The notes: generated by a model from the letters alone, not told the origin. 64,000 nt of DNA from Pseudomonas fuscovaginae SE-1 (GCF_000364705.1 NZ_AQOH01000287.1:1-64000); one strand, 5' to 3'; counted from the first letter of the stretch, positions 36,562 to 48,155 are shown. A program made the numbers and translations.

Positions 36562-36699
36562 TTCGGGCCCCGGAGGAAGTCTTGAAAACCAAGGAGTTTG
36601 ACGTAATTTTGCAAAAAAAGGATCCATTTTTCTCACAGCGTAGAAGGCATTTTCTTGCCTCGCACTGCCCAGCATCGATCAGAACCGCTATCCTGCTAC

Positions 36700-36727
36700 C
36701 TTATACAGCAAAATATTTTTGTATAAG
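36700..36727. promoter_or_regulatory. Inverted repeat CTTATACA-N12-TGTATAAG between divergent signalling genes
   Basis: Arms of 8 bp (36700-36707 and 36720-36727) are perfect complements around an AT-only core containing AAAATATTTT. The half-site TTGTATAA also occurs in front of the photolyase operon (2500-2508). It lies 139 bp from the minus-strand kinase start and 88 bp from the plus-strand regulator start. A dimeric regulator controlling one or both is inferred. Confidence 0.5.
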
Positions 36728-36814
36728 AAATAGAACTTGTGGCAATTGGCCGCTTACCAATACAAGAGACAGGTATCTTCCTGTCCCCGTTTCCACTTTT
36801 TTGGGATCCCCCTT

Positions 36815-37171
36815 ATGTGCGCAGCCAGCTCAACCATCCTGGTCGTCGAAGACGACGCCATTGTCCGCATGCTGATTGTCGATGTGCTGGAGGAACTGGA
36901 TTTCAAGGTGCTGGAGGCCAGTGGCAGCGAAAGGGCCCTGGAGTTCCTCAATGATCCAGCAACCCCCATCGACCTGCTGATGACCGACGTCGGGCTGCCC
37001 GACATGGATGGTCGCGACCTGGCGAGCACCGCACGGCAGGTCCGCCCGGGGCTCTCGGTGCTGTTCGCCAGCGGCTATGCCGAAAGCATCGAGGTACCCG
37101 CCGGCATGCAAGTGATCGGCAAGCCGTTTTCGATCGATCAACTGAGAGACAAGATCAAAAAGATAATTTAA
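36815..37171 (+). CDS. Single-domain response regulator
   Basis: The 118-residue stand-alone receiver has DD at 13-14, phospho-acceptor Asp58 (LLMTDVGLPDMDGRDL), Ser in LFASGYAES and Lys in VIGKPFS. ATG at 36815 is the first start with a ribosome-binding site candidate (GGGA) upstream. It is transcribed divergently from the large hybrid kinase and ends just before the B12 riboswitch leader. It closely resembles the C-terminal receiver of the KaiC-partner kinase (DVGLPGMNGRQLA against DVGLPDMDGRDLA). Confidence 0.92.
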   Translation: MCAASSTILVVEDDAIVRMLIVDVLEELDFKVLEASGSERALEFLNDPATPIDLLMTDVGLPDMDGRDLASTARQVRPGLSVLFASGYAESIEVPAGMQVIGKPFSIDQLRDKIKKII

Positions 37172-37308
37172 CTAATTGTTTTCAGTGAATATTTTTATCC
37201 TAGAAACTACTTTAAGTTGAGTTTCTGACCGTCGCCATCGCTGCCTCCACCCGACTCGGCGTGCCACAGGCGGCGTCAGTTGACGCACCGGTAGACGGCG
37301 TGTTTTCC

Positions 37309-37526
37309 TATTCGCCTGTTCTGGGTGCCCCTCACAGGGTGAAACGGGAAACCGGTGCGTCGGCGGATGCTTCATCACGCCAGACAAGTCCGGTGCTGCC
37401 CCCGCAACGGTAAGCGAGAGAGCGTCAGATCCACTGTGCCATGCGGCATGGGAAGGTGATGCTGGAAGGTTCGAGCCATGATCGAGCCCCTCGCGAGCCC
37501 GGAGACCGGCCCGGAAAAATCGAATA
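37309..37526 (+). ncRNA. Cobalamin (adenosylcobalamin-type) riboswitch
   Basis: The leader shows the conserved blocks in order: GGGTGCCCC, CAGGGTGAAACGGGAA, AAGTCCGGTGCTGCCCCCGC followed by AACGGTAAG, a CACTG/TGGGAAGG segment and the B12-box-like GAGCCCGGAGACCGGCC. The ends pair through TATTCG (37309-37314) and CGAATA (37521-37526). Cobalamin binding should reduce expression of cbtB and the cobalt/corrin genes that follow. Between 37172 and 37308 there is only a 7-bp inverted repeat (37202-37226) and a short hairpin near 37273-37286. Confidence 0.93.
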
Positions 37527-37624
37527 ACAAACCTGCGGTGGGCAGGCGCTGTTGAAACCTCCGGGCCCGGCCCGTCGAGGTGTTCCGCACGTGGCCGCCT
37601 GCTGAAAACCCAGAGGGAAGCGCC

Positions 37625-37810
37625 ATGTCCATCACTACCGCCAGCCATTCCGGCACCGTCGCATCGACCCGCAGCCAACGCCTCGCCGCCGCCCTCGGCG
37701 CCAGCATGCTCGGCGTGTTGCTGGTGTACTTCGCCGGGTTCTCGCACATCGACGCGGTCCATAACGCCGCCCACGATACACGCCACAGCGCTGCCTTCCC
37801 GTGCCACTGA
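37625..37810 (+). CDS. cbtB: Cobalt transport subunit CbtB
   Basis: The 61-residue protein has one transmembrane helix (LAAALGASMLGVLLVYFAGF) and a C-terminal histidine-rich metal motif (HIDAVHNAAHDTRHSAAFPC) typical of CbtB (PF09489). It is the first gene after the cobalamin riboswitch and lies 23 nt upstream of cbtA. Together they form a predicted B12-regulated cobalt importer. Confidence 0.93.
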   Translation: MSITTASHSGTVASTRSQRLAAALGASMLGVLLVYFAGFSHIDAVHNAAHDTRHSAAFPCH

Positions 37811-37833
37811 GTCGTGCCTCCGAGAATCCTGCC

Positions 37834-38544
37834 ATGATCAAGCGTATTTCCCAAACCGCCGGTTTCAGCGGACTGCTCGCCGCCCTGTTGCTCACCCTGC
37901 TGCAAAGCTTCTGGGTCGCGCCCTTGATTCTCGAAGCGGAAACCTACGAGAAGGCCCCGGCCGTCGAAGCCCATGAACACAGCGGTGCCGCCATGGTCGG
38001 CCACAGCCACGAAGGCCATGATGAAGAAGCGTGGGAGCCGGAAGATGGCTGGCAGCGCGTGCTGTCCACCACCGGTGGCAACCTGGTAGTGGCGGTCGGT
38101 TTCGCCCTGATGCTCGCTGGCCTCTATACCCTGCGCACCCCCCATCGCACCTCCCAGGGACTGCTCTGGGGCCTGGCCGGCTACGCCACCTTCTGTCTGG
38201 CCCCGACCCTCGGCCTGCCGCCGGAACTGCCCGGCACCGCGGCGGCGGACCTGCTGCAACGGCAGATCTGGTGGGCCAGCACGGCCGCCTCCACTGCCGT
38301 GGCCATCGCCCTGCTGGTGTTCGGCCGGCATTGGCTGCTCAAGCTGCTGGGGGTGGCCATTGTCGTGGTGCCCCACGTGATCGGTGCGCCACAACCGGAC
38401 GTGCATTCCAGCTTGGCACCAGAAGCACTGGAGGCGCAGTTCAGAATCGCCTCGCAACTGACCAACGCGGTGTTCTGGCTGGCCCTGGGCTCGATCAGTG
38501 CCTGGCTGTTCCGCCGCAAAAACGACGTCCAGCACCCGGCATGA
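37834..38544 (+). CDS. cbtA: Cobalt transporter CbtA
   Basis: I take the ATG at 37834 (236 residues); the open frame from 37801 is an extension. Five or six transmembrane helices surround a periplasmic loop rich in His and acidic residues near 45-70 (EAHEHSGAAMVGHSHEGHDEE seen in part), a likely metal-gathering site. CbtA is the membrane core of the B12-riboswitch-linked cobalt transporter. The stop overlaps the cobE start by ATGA. Confidence 0.94.
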   Translation: MIKRISQTAGFSGLLAALLLTLLQSFWVAPLILEAETYEKAPAVEAHEHSGAAMVGHSHEGHDEEAWEPEDGWQRVLSTTGGNLVVAVGFALMLAGLYTLRTPHRTSQGLLWGLAGYATFCLAPTLGLPPELPGTAAADLLQRQIWWASTAASTAVAIALLVFGRHWLLKLLGVAIVVVPHVIGAPQPDVHSSLAPEALEAQFRIASQLTNAVFWLALGSISAWLFRRKNDVQHPA

Positions 38545-38966
38545 CAATGCCCCCGGCGCAGCCGGCCCTGGCGGCCGGATTCGGTTGCCGGCAAGGCTGT
38601 GCGGCGTCGGTCCTGCGGCAGTTGCTGGAAAGTGCCCTGCAGGCCCATCGCCTCGACCTCGCGGCAGTCACCGGCCTGGCCAGTATCGATGGGAAACGCC
38701 ATGAGCCGGGATTGCTTGAGCTCGCTCGACAGCTGCAACTGCCACTGGTGTTCTTCAATAGCACGGCGCTGCAACCTTACGAGTCGCGCCTGAGTCATCG
38801 TTCCAGCCTGACTTTCGCCCATACCGGCTGCCACGGCGTCGCCGAAAGTGCCGCCCTGGCCCTGGCCGAACAACAGGGACAGCCCCCGGCAAGCCTGCTG
38901 ATTTCACGCCAGAAGCACCCGCAGGCGACCTTCGCACTGGCCTGGACCGGGCAAAACCCTGGATAA
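38541..38966 (+). CDS. cobE: Cobalamin biosynthesis protein CobE (CbiG C-terminal-like)
   Basis: The 141-residue protein matches the CobE/CbiG_C fold: N-terminal AAGFGCRQGCAASVLRQLL, a central GLASIDGKRHEPGLLELARQ and THTG-like FAHTGCHGVAESAAL. In aerobic pseudomonads CobE is needed for corrin synthesis but its exact role is unclear. Its position between cbtA (ATGA overlap) and cobM supports the assignment. Confidence 0.9.
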   Translation: MTMPPAQPALAAGFGCRQGCAASVLRQLLESALQAHRLDLAAVTGLASIDGKRHEPGLLELARQLQLPLVFFNSTALQPYESRLSHRSSLTFAHTGCHGVAESAALALAEQQGQPPASLLISRQKHPQATFALAWTGQNPG

Positions 38967-39099
38967 TCCCCTTTTCCTGCATGAGCGCTGTTCATGTGAG
39001 CCAAGGATTCACAGCCAAACCCACCCGGCGAGCCGCGCGTGCGCTCGACGCGAAACCGGCTCCCACGGAACCTGGCGCGCAGCCCGTTCAGAGAAGCTT

Positions 39100-39846
39100 A
39101 TGACCGTTTATTTCATCGGTGCCGGCCCCGGCGATCCGGAACTCATTACCGTCAAGGGCCAGCGCCTGATGCGCAGTTGCCCGGTGATCATCTATGCCGG
39201 TTCACTGGTACCGGCGGCCGTACTGGAGGGCCACGGCGCCAGCCAGGTGATCAACAGCGCCGAGCTGCACCTGGACCAGATCATCGAGCTGATCAAGGCG
39301 GCCGATGCCCGTGGCCAGGACGTGGCCCGGGTGCATTCCGGCGACCCCTCGCTGTACGGCGCCATCGGCGAGCAGATCCGTCACCTGCGCGAGCTGGGCA
39401 TCGCCCATGAAATCATCCCCGGCGTCACCGCCACCGCCGCCTGCGCCGCCCTGCTCGGTGCCGAACTGACGCTGCCGGATGTCTCCCAAAGCGTGATCCT
39501 GACCCGCTACGCCGACAAAACCACGATGCCCGCCGGCGAGGCGCTGGGCGACCTGGCTCGGCACAAGGCGACCATGGCGATTCACCTGGGCGTCAATCAC
39601 CTGACGAAGATCGTTACCGAGTTGCTGCCCCACTACGGCGCGGACTGCCCGATCGCGGTGATCCACCGCGCGACCTGGCCCGACCAGGACTGGGTACAGG
39701 GCACTCTGGCGGACATCCAGGCCAAGGTCGAAGCCAAGGGGTTTCGACGCACGGCGCTGATCCTGGTGGGACGGGTGCTGGGCAGCGATCATTTCAGCGA
39801 ATCGTCGCTGTACCGGGCGGGGCATGCCCACCTGTATCGACCCTGA
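39100..39846 (+). CDS. cobM: Precorrin-4 C11-methyltransferase
   Basis: CobM methylates C-11 of precorrin-4 with SAM to give precorrin-5 in the aerobic cobalamin pathway. At 248 residues it has the usual length. The tetrapyrrole methylase signatures are clear: VYFIGAGPGDPELITVKGQ at the N-terminus, VARVHSGDPSLYGAIGEQ near residue 77, EIIPGVTATAACAALLGAEL, and C-terminal ALILVGRVL. It lies 133 nt after cobE, probably in the same riboswitch-led unit. Confidence 0.96.
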   Translation: MTVYFIGAGPGDPELITVKGQRLMRSCPVIIYAGSLVPAAVLEGHGASQVINSAELHLDQIIELIKAADARGQDVARVHSGDPSLYGAIGEQIRHLRELGIAHEIIPGVTATAACAALLGAELTLPDVSQSVILTRYADKTTMPAGEALGDLARHKATMAIHLGVNHLTKIVTELLPHYGADCPIAVIHRATWPDQDWVQGTLADIQAKVEAKGFRRTALILVGRVLGSDHFSESSLYRAGHAHLYRP

Positions 39847-39865
39847 GCAGGCGGAGGAAAGACCG

Positions 39866-40285
39866 ATGTCCGAACGAGCGTTCTCCGGAGCCAAGCTGGC
39901 ACTGCTCTGCGGCGAGCAGTTGCTGACCTATCTGCGCGATATGAAGGACGGCATCCCCTACCCCGGCCACTGGGACTTTGCCGGCGGTGGCCGTGAAGGC
40001 GAGGAAAGCCCGAGCGAATGCGCACTGAGAGAACTGGACGAGGAGTTTTCCCTGTGCCTTGGCGCTGAAAGGATCGAATGGGCACGGCGCTATCCCAGCG
40101 TCACCCAGCCGGGCAGCCACTCGTGGTTCCTGGTGGGGCAACTGGGCCCGGCGGAGATCGAGGCGATCCGTTTTGGCGATGAGGGGCAATACTGGCGGAT
40201 GATGCCGATTGCCGAGTACCTTGAGCACCCATTGGGCGTGCCGTATCTGCAGGAGCGGTTGCGCGATTACCTGCGGGATCGGTAG
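39866..40285 (+). CDS. Nudix hydrolase
   Basis: The ATG at 39866 follows a strong GGAGG and gives 139 residues. The Nudix box G-x5-E-x7-REL-x-EE is present (GREGEESPSECALRELDEE), with Ser in place of the penultimate Gly. It should hydrolyse a nucleoside diphosphate linked to another group, with Mg2+; the substrate is not predictable. It begins 19 nt after cobM and may be cotranscribed, but no link to B12 is evident. A terminator follows at 40342. Confidence 0.9.
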   Translation: MSERAFSGAKLALLCGEQLLTYLRDMKDGIPYPGHWDFAGGGREGEESPSECALRELDEEFSLCLGAERIEWARRYPSVTQPGSHSWFLVGQLGPAEIEAIRFGDEGQYWRMMPIAEYLEHPLGVPYLQERLRDYLRDR

Positions 40286-40341
40286 CGGCCTGGAGGACGC
40301 ATTCGCGGGCAAGCACCCACACCGCAAATCTCGCGCGCATG

Positions 40342-40371
40342 AAAAACGGTGCTCACGGGCACCGTTTTTTT
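40342..40371. terminator. Bidirectional intrinsic terminator
   Basis: AAAAACGGTGC (40342-40352) pairs with GCACCGTTTTT (from 40359), with A- and T-runs on either side. It sits between the Nudix gene and the convergent nfuA. Confidence 0.88.
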
Positions 40372-40405
40372 GCGACTCAAGGCAGCGAACGCCCTGCTAC
40401 CGGAC

Positions 40406-40990
40406 TCAGTAGTAGGCGTTTTCTTTCTGCGTATGGTCGGTCACATCACGCACACCCTTGAGCTCGGGAATGCGTTCGAGCAAGGTACGCTCGATCCCTT
40501 CCTTCAAGGTCACGTCCGCCTGACCACAGCCCTGGCAACCGCCGCCGAACTGCAGCACGGCGATGCCGTCGTCGACCACGTCGATCAGGCTGACCTGGCC
40601 ACCGTGGCTGGCCAGCCCCGGATTGATTTCGGTCTGCAGGTAGTAGTTGATGCGCTCGTTGATCGGGCTGTCGGCATTGACCATCGGTACCTTGGCGTTC
40701 GGAGCCTTGATGGTCAACTGGCCGCCCATGCGGTCGGTGGCGTAGTCGACCACCGCGTCATCGAGGAACGCCTCGCTGAACGAATCGATCCACGCGGTGA
40801 AGCTTTTCAGCCCCAGCGCGGTGTCCTCGGGCTTTTCCTCGCCGGGCTTGCAGTAGGCAATGCAGGTCTCGGCGTATTGGGTTCCCGGCTGGGTAATGAA
40901 GATGCGGATGCCGATCCCTGGAGTGTTCTGCTTCGACAGCAGGTCCGCCAGATAGTCGTGGGCGGCATCGGTAATGGTTATGGCGCTCAT
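40406..40990 (-). CDS. nfuA: Fe-S biogenesis protein NfuA
   Basis: The 194-residue carrier protein assembles and delivers [4Fe-4S] clusters, especially under oxidative stress or iron limitation. The N-terminal part is a degenerate A-type (IscA-like) domain lacking the cluster cysteines. The C-terminal Nfu domain carries the active CxxC as Cys152 and Cys155 (GGGCQGCGQADVTLK). Length and layout match the E. coli and Pseudomonas proteins. It is monocistronic with a good promoter at 41015-41043. Confidence 0.97.
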   Translation of the reverse strand: MSAITITDAAHDYLADLLSKQNTPGIGIRIFITQPGTQYAETCIAYCKPGEEKPEDTALGLKSFTAWIDSFSEAFLDDAVVDYATDRMGGQLTIKAPNAKVPMVNADSPINERINYYLQTEINPGLASHGGQVSLIDVVDDGIAVLQFGGGCQGCGQADVTLKEGIERTLLERIPELKGVRDVTDHTQKENAYY

Positions 40991-41014
40991 GGAATCTCCT
41001 CACAGATTGCTGTC

Positions 41015-41043
41015 AGTCTACGCCAAATCGCGCCACTCGACAA
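41015..41043 (-). promoter_or_regulatory. nfuA sigma-70-type promoter with overlapping inverted repeat
   Basis: TTGTCG (41043-41038) and TAGACT (41020-41015) are separated by exactly 17 bp on the minus strand, about 25 bp before the nfuA ATG. The -35 hexamer is part of an inverted repeat CGACAAA-N11-TTTGTCG (41038-41062), a candidate operator. Confidence 0.55.
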
Positions 41044-41131
41044 AGTCCTAGTATTTTTGTCGGAATAGCACGCCAAGCTTTACGCCGAAACCTGACGGGC
41101 TTTGACACTGGGCCCGGGTCTGATACCGGAC

Positions 41132-41329
41132 CTGACACTGGTACTGACACTGACACTAACACTGGTACTGGTACTGGTACTAACACTGGTACTGGTACTG
41201 GTACTGGTACTAACACTGGTACTAACACTGGTACTGGTACTGGCACTGGCACTGGCACTGGCACTGGCACTGGCACTGGCATTGGCACTGACACTGGTAC
41301 TGGCACTGACACTGGTACTGGCACTGGCA
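41132..41329. repeat. Hexanucleotide tandem array, 33 units
   Basis: Thirty-three contiguous 6-bp units of the form CTGRYA or CTAACA (CTGGTA, CTGGCA, CTGACA, CTAACA and one TTGGCA) run without interruption from 41132 to 41329. CTGGTA dominates the left half and CTGGCA the right. Because the unit is a multiple of three, several frames stay open (Pro-Val, Ser-Thr/Ala or Leu-Thr/Val repeats). No start, ribosome-binding site or domain supports a gene. Confidence 0.95.
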
Positions 41330-41337
41330 CTGGACCT

Positions 41338-41468
41338 GTGGCGAGCGGGCTTGCCCGCGCTGGGCCGCAAAGCGGCCCCAAACCCGGGCGGCGCGATGCG
41401 CCAGGCATATCGAGGTCATCGGCTTTACGACTGCCTTGCAGTCGAGCGCGGGCAAGCCCGCTCGCCAC
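41338..41468. repeat. REP/BIME inverted pair beside the hexamer array
   Basis: A REP unit (TGTGGCGAGCGGGCTTGCCC) at 41338 faces its reverse complement ending near 41468, around a spacer containing a further hairpin. It directly abuts the right end of the hexanucleotide array. Confidence 0.88.
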
Positions 41469-41512
41469 ATCTAGACATCGATTCGCCACATCTAGACATC
41501 AATTCGCCACAT
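41461..41512. repeat. Short direct repeat of a 21-bp unit
   Basis: The unit beginning TCGCCACATCTAGACATC occurs twice in tandem with one base difference, followed by a third partial copy. It continues from the right REP arm, suggesting slippage duplication of the REP tail. Bases 41513-41579 show nothing further. Confidence 0.75.
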
Positions 41513-41579
41513 CCAACCTTCGCCCGCATCTTCCCCCTATCCGCCCACCGCTCACCACAGCCGTCTCGAAGGCTCCTGC

Positions 41580-43871
41580 CTACAGGTTCTCGTAGCGGTT
41601 CATGTCCAGCACACCGGCATTCACCGGGTCGGTTTCCTTGAGGTACGTCGTCAGGTCGTGGAAATAGAACCAGAACCGCGGATGGCTGCGGCGAATGCCC
41701 CAGCGCTGCACGATCCGTTCGAACGCCGCCGCATCCCTGGCCTGCTCCATGGCATCGACGAACGCGGGCACCTGCTCGGCCGGCACGTTGAACATGAAGT
41801 TCGGATAGCTGCTCAACACGCCGGGGTAGAGGGTCACGGTATCCAGGCCCGGCTGGTAGCGGTAGGCCTCACCGAGCATGAACGCCACATTACTGTGGGC
41901 CCGGTTGCGCAGCAGGCTGTAGACCTCGCGTTTGCCGTCACGGGTCTCGACACGCAGCATCGTCGCCTCCGGCAGTTGGTCGATCACCTTGAGCCCGGCC
42001 GCCGGGCGTGAGGTCAGTCGGCTCAGGGATTGCTCGGCCTCCTGCAGCGCCGGGTCGATATTGGGTCGCGAACAGTAGGCACCGTCGCAACGATTGATCG
42101 GATCCGGGTGGGCATTGAGATCACCGTAGCGCGTCAGCAACTGCCTGGCGAAGTCGAGTTTCGGGTCCTTGCCATGCAGCTTCAGCGCGCTCGGCTTGCT
42201 GTCATCGATACGCTCGTAATCCAGCCACATCTTGATCTTGCCGCTGTTCTGGTACCAGTCGTCGAGGTAGCCATCGCGCGAATCCGCCGGCATGAGGCGC
42301 AGGAAGTTCTGCTCGGCGCCGTTACGGATCAGGTCGAAGTACAGCCGGGTCTGCGCCTGATGCGAAACGTTGCCGAACACGTCGAAGTTCACCGCCAACT
42401 GGTAATAGGTGCGCTCCAGCAGCGGGTAGTCGAACAGCCACATCGTCTGCGGCACCTCACCGATCAGGCCCTTGGTCACGGTGGCGCTGTCGAAGTGACG
42501 GAAGATGCTCAGCAAGGCATTGTCGTTGCCGGCCCACAGGGTCGACCAGCTGGGCGCCGGCGCGGCGGCATAGGCCTCGCGGCGCAACGACTCGTATTCG
42601 TTGCGCTTGTCGCGGTAGGCCAGCCACAGGCTCAACACGCTGCCGACATCATCGTTCTGCCCGGGCATCGCCAGCAGCGGCGTGGCCTTGCCGCGATAGC
42701 TGGGGTCGGTGACATACAGGTCATGCTCCGGCGCCTGGAACAGTGCCCAGAAGTTGTCGCGGATCACGTCGGTGGCGATCTGCCCGCGGCAGACCGGCCC
42801 CCGGATGAAGGTGTCGACGAAGTACTCGGCGTTATCGAGCATGAACTGATAGCGCGCCGCCGCCGGGATCGCCTCGAAGGTCTCGAACGGATTGGCCCGG
42901 CGCTGCGGGCCATAGCCCGGCAAGGCGCTGACCTGCCAGTTGCCGCTGTAGAACAGGGTCTTGATCCGCGCCATCTTCGCCGCATCGAGGGCATAAGTGA
43001 TGTGGGTCTTGTGGACGATCGCCCCCTGCACCGGCCAGAGGCGATAGTAGACCTGGGTCCCGGGATCGTCGTTGGGGCGCCGGGTGCTGATCAGATCGAT
43101 CGGCTGGCCGCTGGGCGTACGCGAGCGCACCCACTGGTAGAAGTGTCCGGACTCGCCGCCATCGAAATAGATGTGGGCCAGGAACCAGTGCTCGTACAGC
43201 CAGCGTGCCACCAGACTTTCCCGGGCTCCCGGGGCGTTGAGCAGGTTTTCCCACTGGTTGATCTGCTGCGCCTCGCGGGCCGTCGGCGCCAGCGGCTGGG
43301 CATCCATCGGCGCGCCGAGCGCCAGCCAGGCGCGCAGGGTGTGATACTGGCGGTCGGTCAGGCCGGTGACCGCCAGTGGCATGCCTTCCCTGGGGTGGGC
43401 ACCGGCATAACTGTCGAACTCCTCGGGCAACGGGCACAAGTTCTGCCGGTTCAGGCCCAGCACGATGTCGTCCGGCAACTTGGCATTGGGCTGCAACGGC
43501 GTACGGTGCCCCAGCTCCAGCATGCGCGCCATCAGCGCCGCCTGGCTGCCCTGGGCATCGAGCACCGAATAGAAGTTCTTCTGCCGCCATTGCAGTGGGG
43601 TCTGGGCATCGATGTACAGCCGAGTCGGCTCGAGCGCCTTGCTGCGGTCACCGTCGTAGACCGGCAGCTTCGAGGCGCCCCGTGCCGCACCTTCGGCACT
43701 GCCCAGATTGAGCTGGCAGGCCGAGTCGTAGCAGGCATGACAGGCCACGCATTTCTCGGTGAAGATCGGCTGGATATCACGGGTATAGGAAATCGCAGGG
43801 GCCGGGCTTTGCGCCTGAGTGGTATAGCTGAACAGCAGCAGTAAGAAAACACTGACAAGGCGGAGCGACAT
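41580..43871 (-). CDS. cti: Fatty acid cis/trans isomerase
   Basis: Cti is a periplasmic cytochrome-c-type enzyme that converts cis to trans unsaturated fatty acids in the membrane, a rapid response to solvents and heat. The 763-residue protein has a signal peptide (VFLLLLFSYTTQA) and the haem-binding motif C41-VA-C44-H45, as in Pseudomonas Cti. It reads full length to MNRYENL. It lies divergent from metH with a gap of about 150 bp, the arrangement known in other pseudomonads. No haem-maturation genes are nearby. Confidence 0.96.
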   Translation of the reverse strand: MSLRLVSVFLLLLFSYTTQAQSPAPAISYTRDIQPIFTEKCVACHACYDSACQLNLGSAEGAARGASKLPVYDGDRSKALEPTRLYIDAQTPLQWRQKNFYSVLDAQGSQAALMARMLELGHRTPLQPNAKLPDDIVLGLNRQNLCPLPEEFDSYAGAHPREGMPLAVTGLTDRQYHTLRAWLALGAPMDAQPLAPTAREAQQINQWENLLNAPGARESLVARWLYEHWFLAHIYFDGGESGHFYQWVRSRTPSGQPIDLISTRRPNDDPGTQVYYRLWPVQGAIVHKTHITYALDAAKMARIKTLFYSGNWQVSALPGYGPQRRANPFETFEAIPAAARYQFMLDNAEYFVDTFIRGPVCRGQIATDVIRDNFWALFQAPEHDLYVTDPSYRGKATPLLAMPGQNDDVGSVLSLWLAYRDKRNEYESLRREAYAAAPAPSWSTLWAGNDNALLSIFRHFDSATVTKGLIGEVPQTMWLFDYPLLERTYYQLAVNFDVFGNVSHQAQTRLYFDLIRNGAEQNFLRLMPADSRDGYLDDWYQNSGKIKMWLDYERIDDSKPSALKLHGKDPKLDFARQLLTRYGDLNAHPDPINRCDGAYCSRPNIDPALQEAEQSLSRLTSRPAAGLKVIDQLPEATMLRVETRDGKREVYSLLRNRAHSNVAFMLGEAYRYQPGLDTVTLYPGVLSSYPNFMFNVPAEQVPAFVDAMEQARDAAAFERIVQRWGIRRSHPRFWFYFHDLTTYLKETDPVNAGVLDMNRYENL

Positions 43872-44024
43872 ATCCCTGGTCCTGAAAGAAAAAACGCGCT
43901 GATTCTACCCTGTCGCCAAGGTTTCAACATGAGTGATTTTCATGGAAAAGCCCGACATGCTCTCAAAGCGTACAGCTTTGCTATCATCCCGGCTCTTTCT
44001 GTGTCCGTCTTTTCAGGTAGTCCC

Positions 44025-47735
<3,711 letters not shown>

Positions 47736-47936
47736 TATCACCTCCTGCAATAAGCGGGCTTGCCCGCGGTGGGGCGCCTCTGGCGCCCCTGAAACCTGCC
47801 ATCGTGATTGCCTGTCAGTCACGAGCCCGGGGCCGATCTTTCCCACGCTCCAGCGTGGGAATGCCTCACCGGGCGCTCTGCGCCCACCCTGGAAATTGTC
47901 TATGCTCTGCACACTGGGACCCGTGTGGAGGATACT

Positions 47937-48155
47937 ATGGACGATCCTATCGATAACAAGCCACCGACCTTCTGGCAGATGCTGCACAGCGTCATGGCTG
48001 CCGCCTTCGGCGTGCAGAGCGGGAAAAACCGCGCCCGCGACTTCACCCACGGCAAGCCCGGCCATTTCGTGATCCTGGGCATCCTGTTCACCGCGGTGTT
48101 CGCCTTGACCCTGCTCGGTATCGTCAAGCTGGTGCTGCACTTCGCCGGTGTCTGA
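47937..48155 (+). CDS. DUF2970 small membrane protein
   Basis: This 72-residue protein, preceded by GGAGG five nt before the ATG, has a basic N-terminal half (FWQMLHSVMAAAFGVQSGKNR) and one C-terminal helix (GHFVILGILFTAVFALTLLGI). This is the DUF2970 pattern, of unknown function. The 200-bp gap from metH contains REP-like hairpins near 47753 and a TCCCACGCT/AGCGTGGGA hairpin near 47847. Confidence 0.88.
   Translation: MDDPIDNKPPTFWQMLHSVMAAAFGVQSGKNRARDFTHGKPGHFVILGILFTAVFALTLLGIVKLVLHFAGV

Noticed and set aside
37202..37226. Intrinsic terminator after the 36815 regulator
   Set aside because: The 7-bp arms have an 11-nt loop and no T-run follows, so only a weak stem is supported.
41132..41512. 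CRISPR array
   Set aside because: The repeats are contiguous 6-mers and a 21-bp duplication with no unique spacers, and there are no cas genes.
41013..41641. Long open frames over the hexanucleotide array giving Pro-Val, Ser-Thr or Leu-Thr repeat proteins
   Set aside because: They stay open only because the unit is a multiple of three. Several frames on both strands are equally open, and none has a start context, flanking domain or promoter.
43929..44024. N-terminal extension of metH
   Set aside because: The MSDRSARLNAL start at 44025 has a ribosome-binding site and matches the family N-terminus. The upstream codons do not resemble MetH.
43872..44024. SAM riboswitch or strong MetR site before metH
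   Set aside because: No SAM-aptamer core was seen, and the best MetR-like match (43930-43942) keeps only about seven of nine fixed positions.
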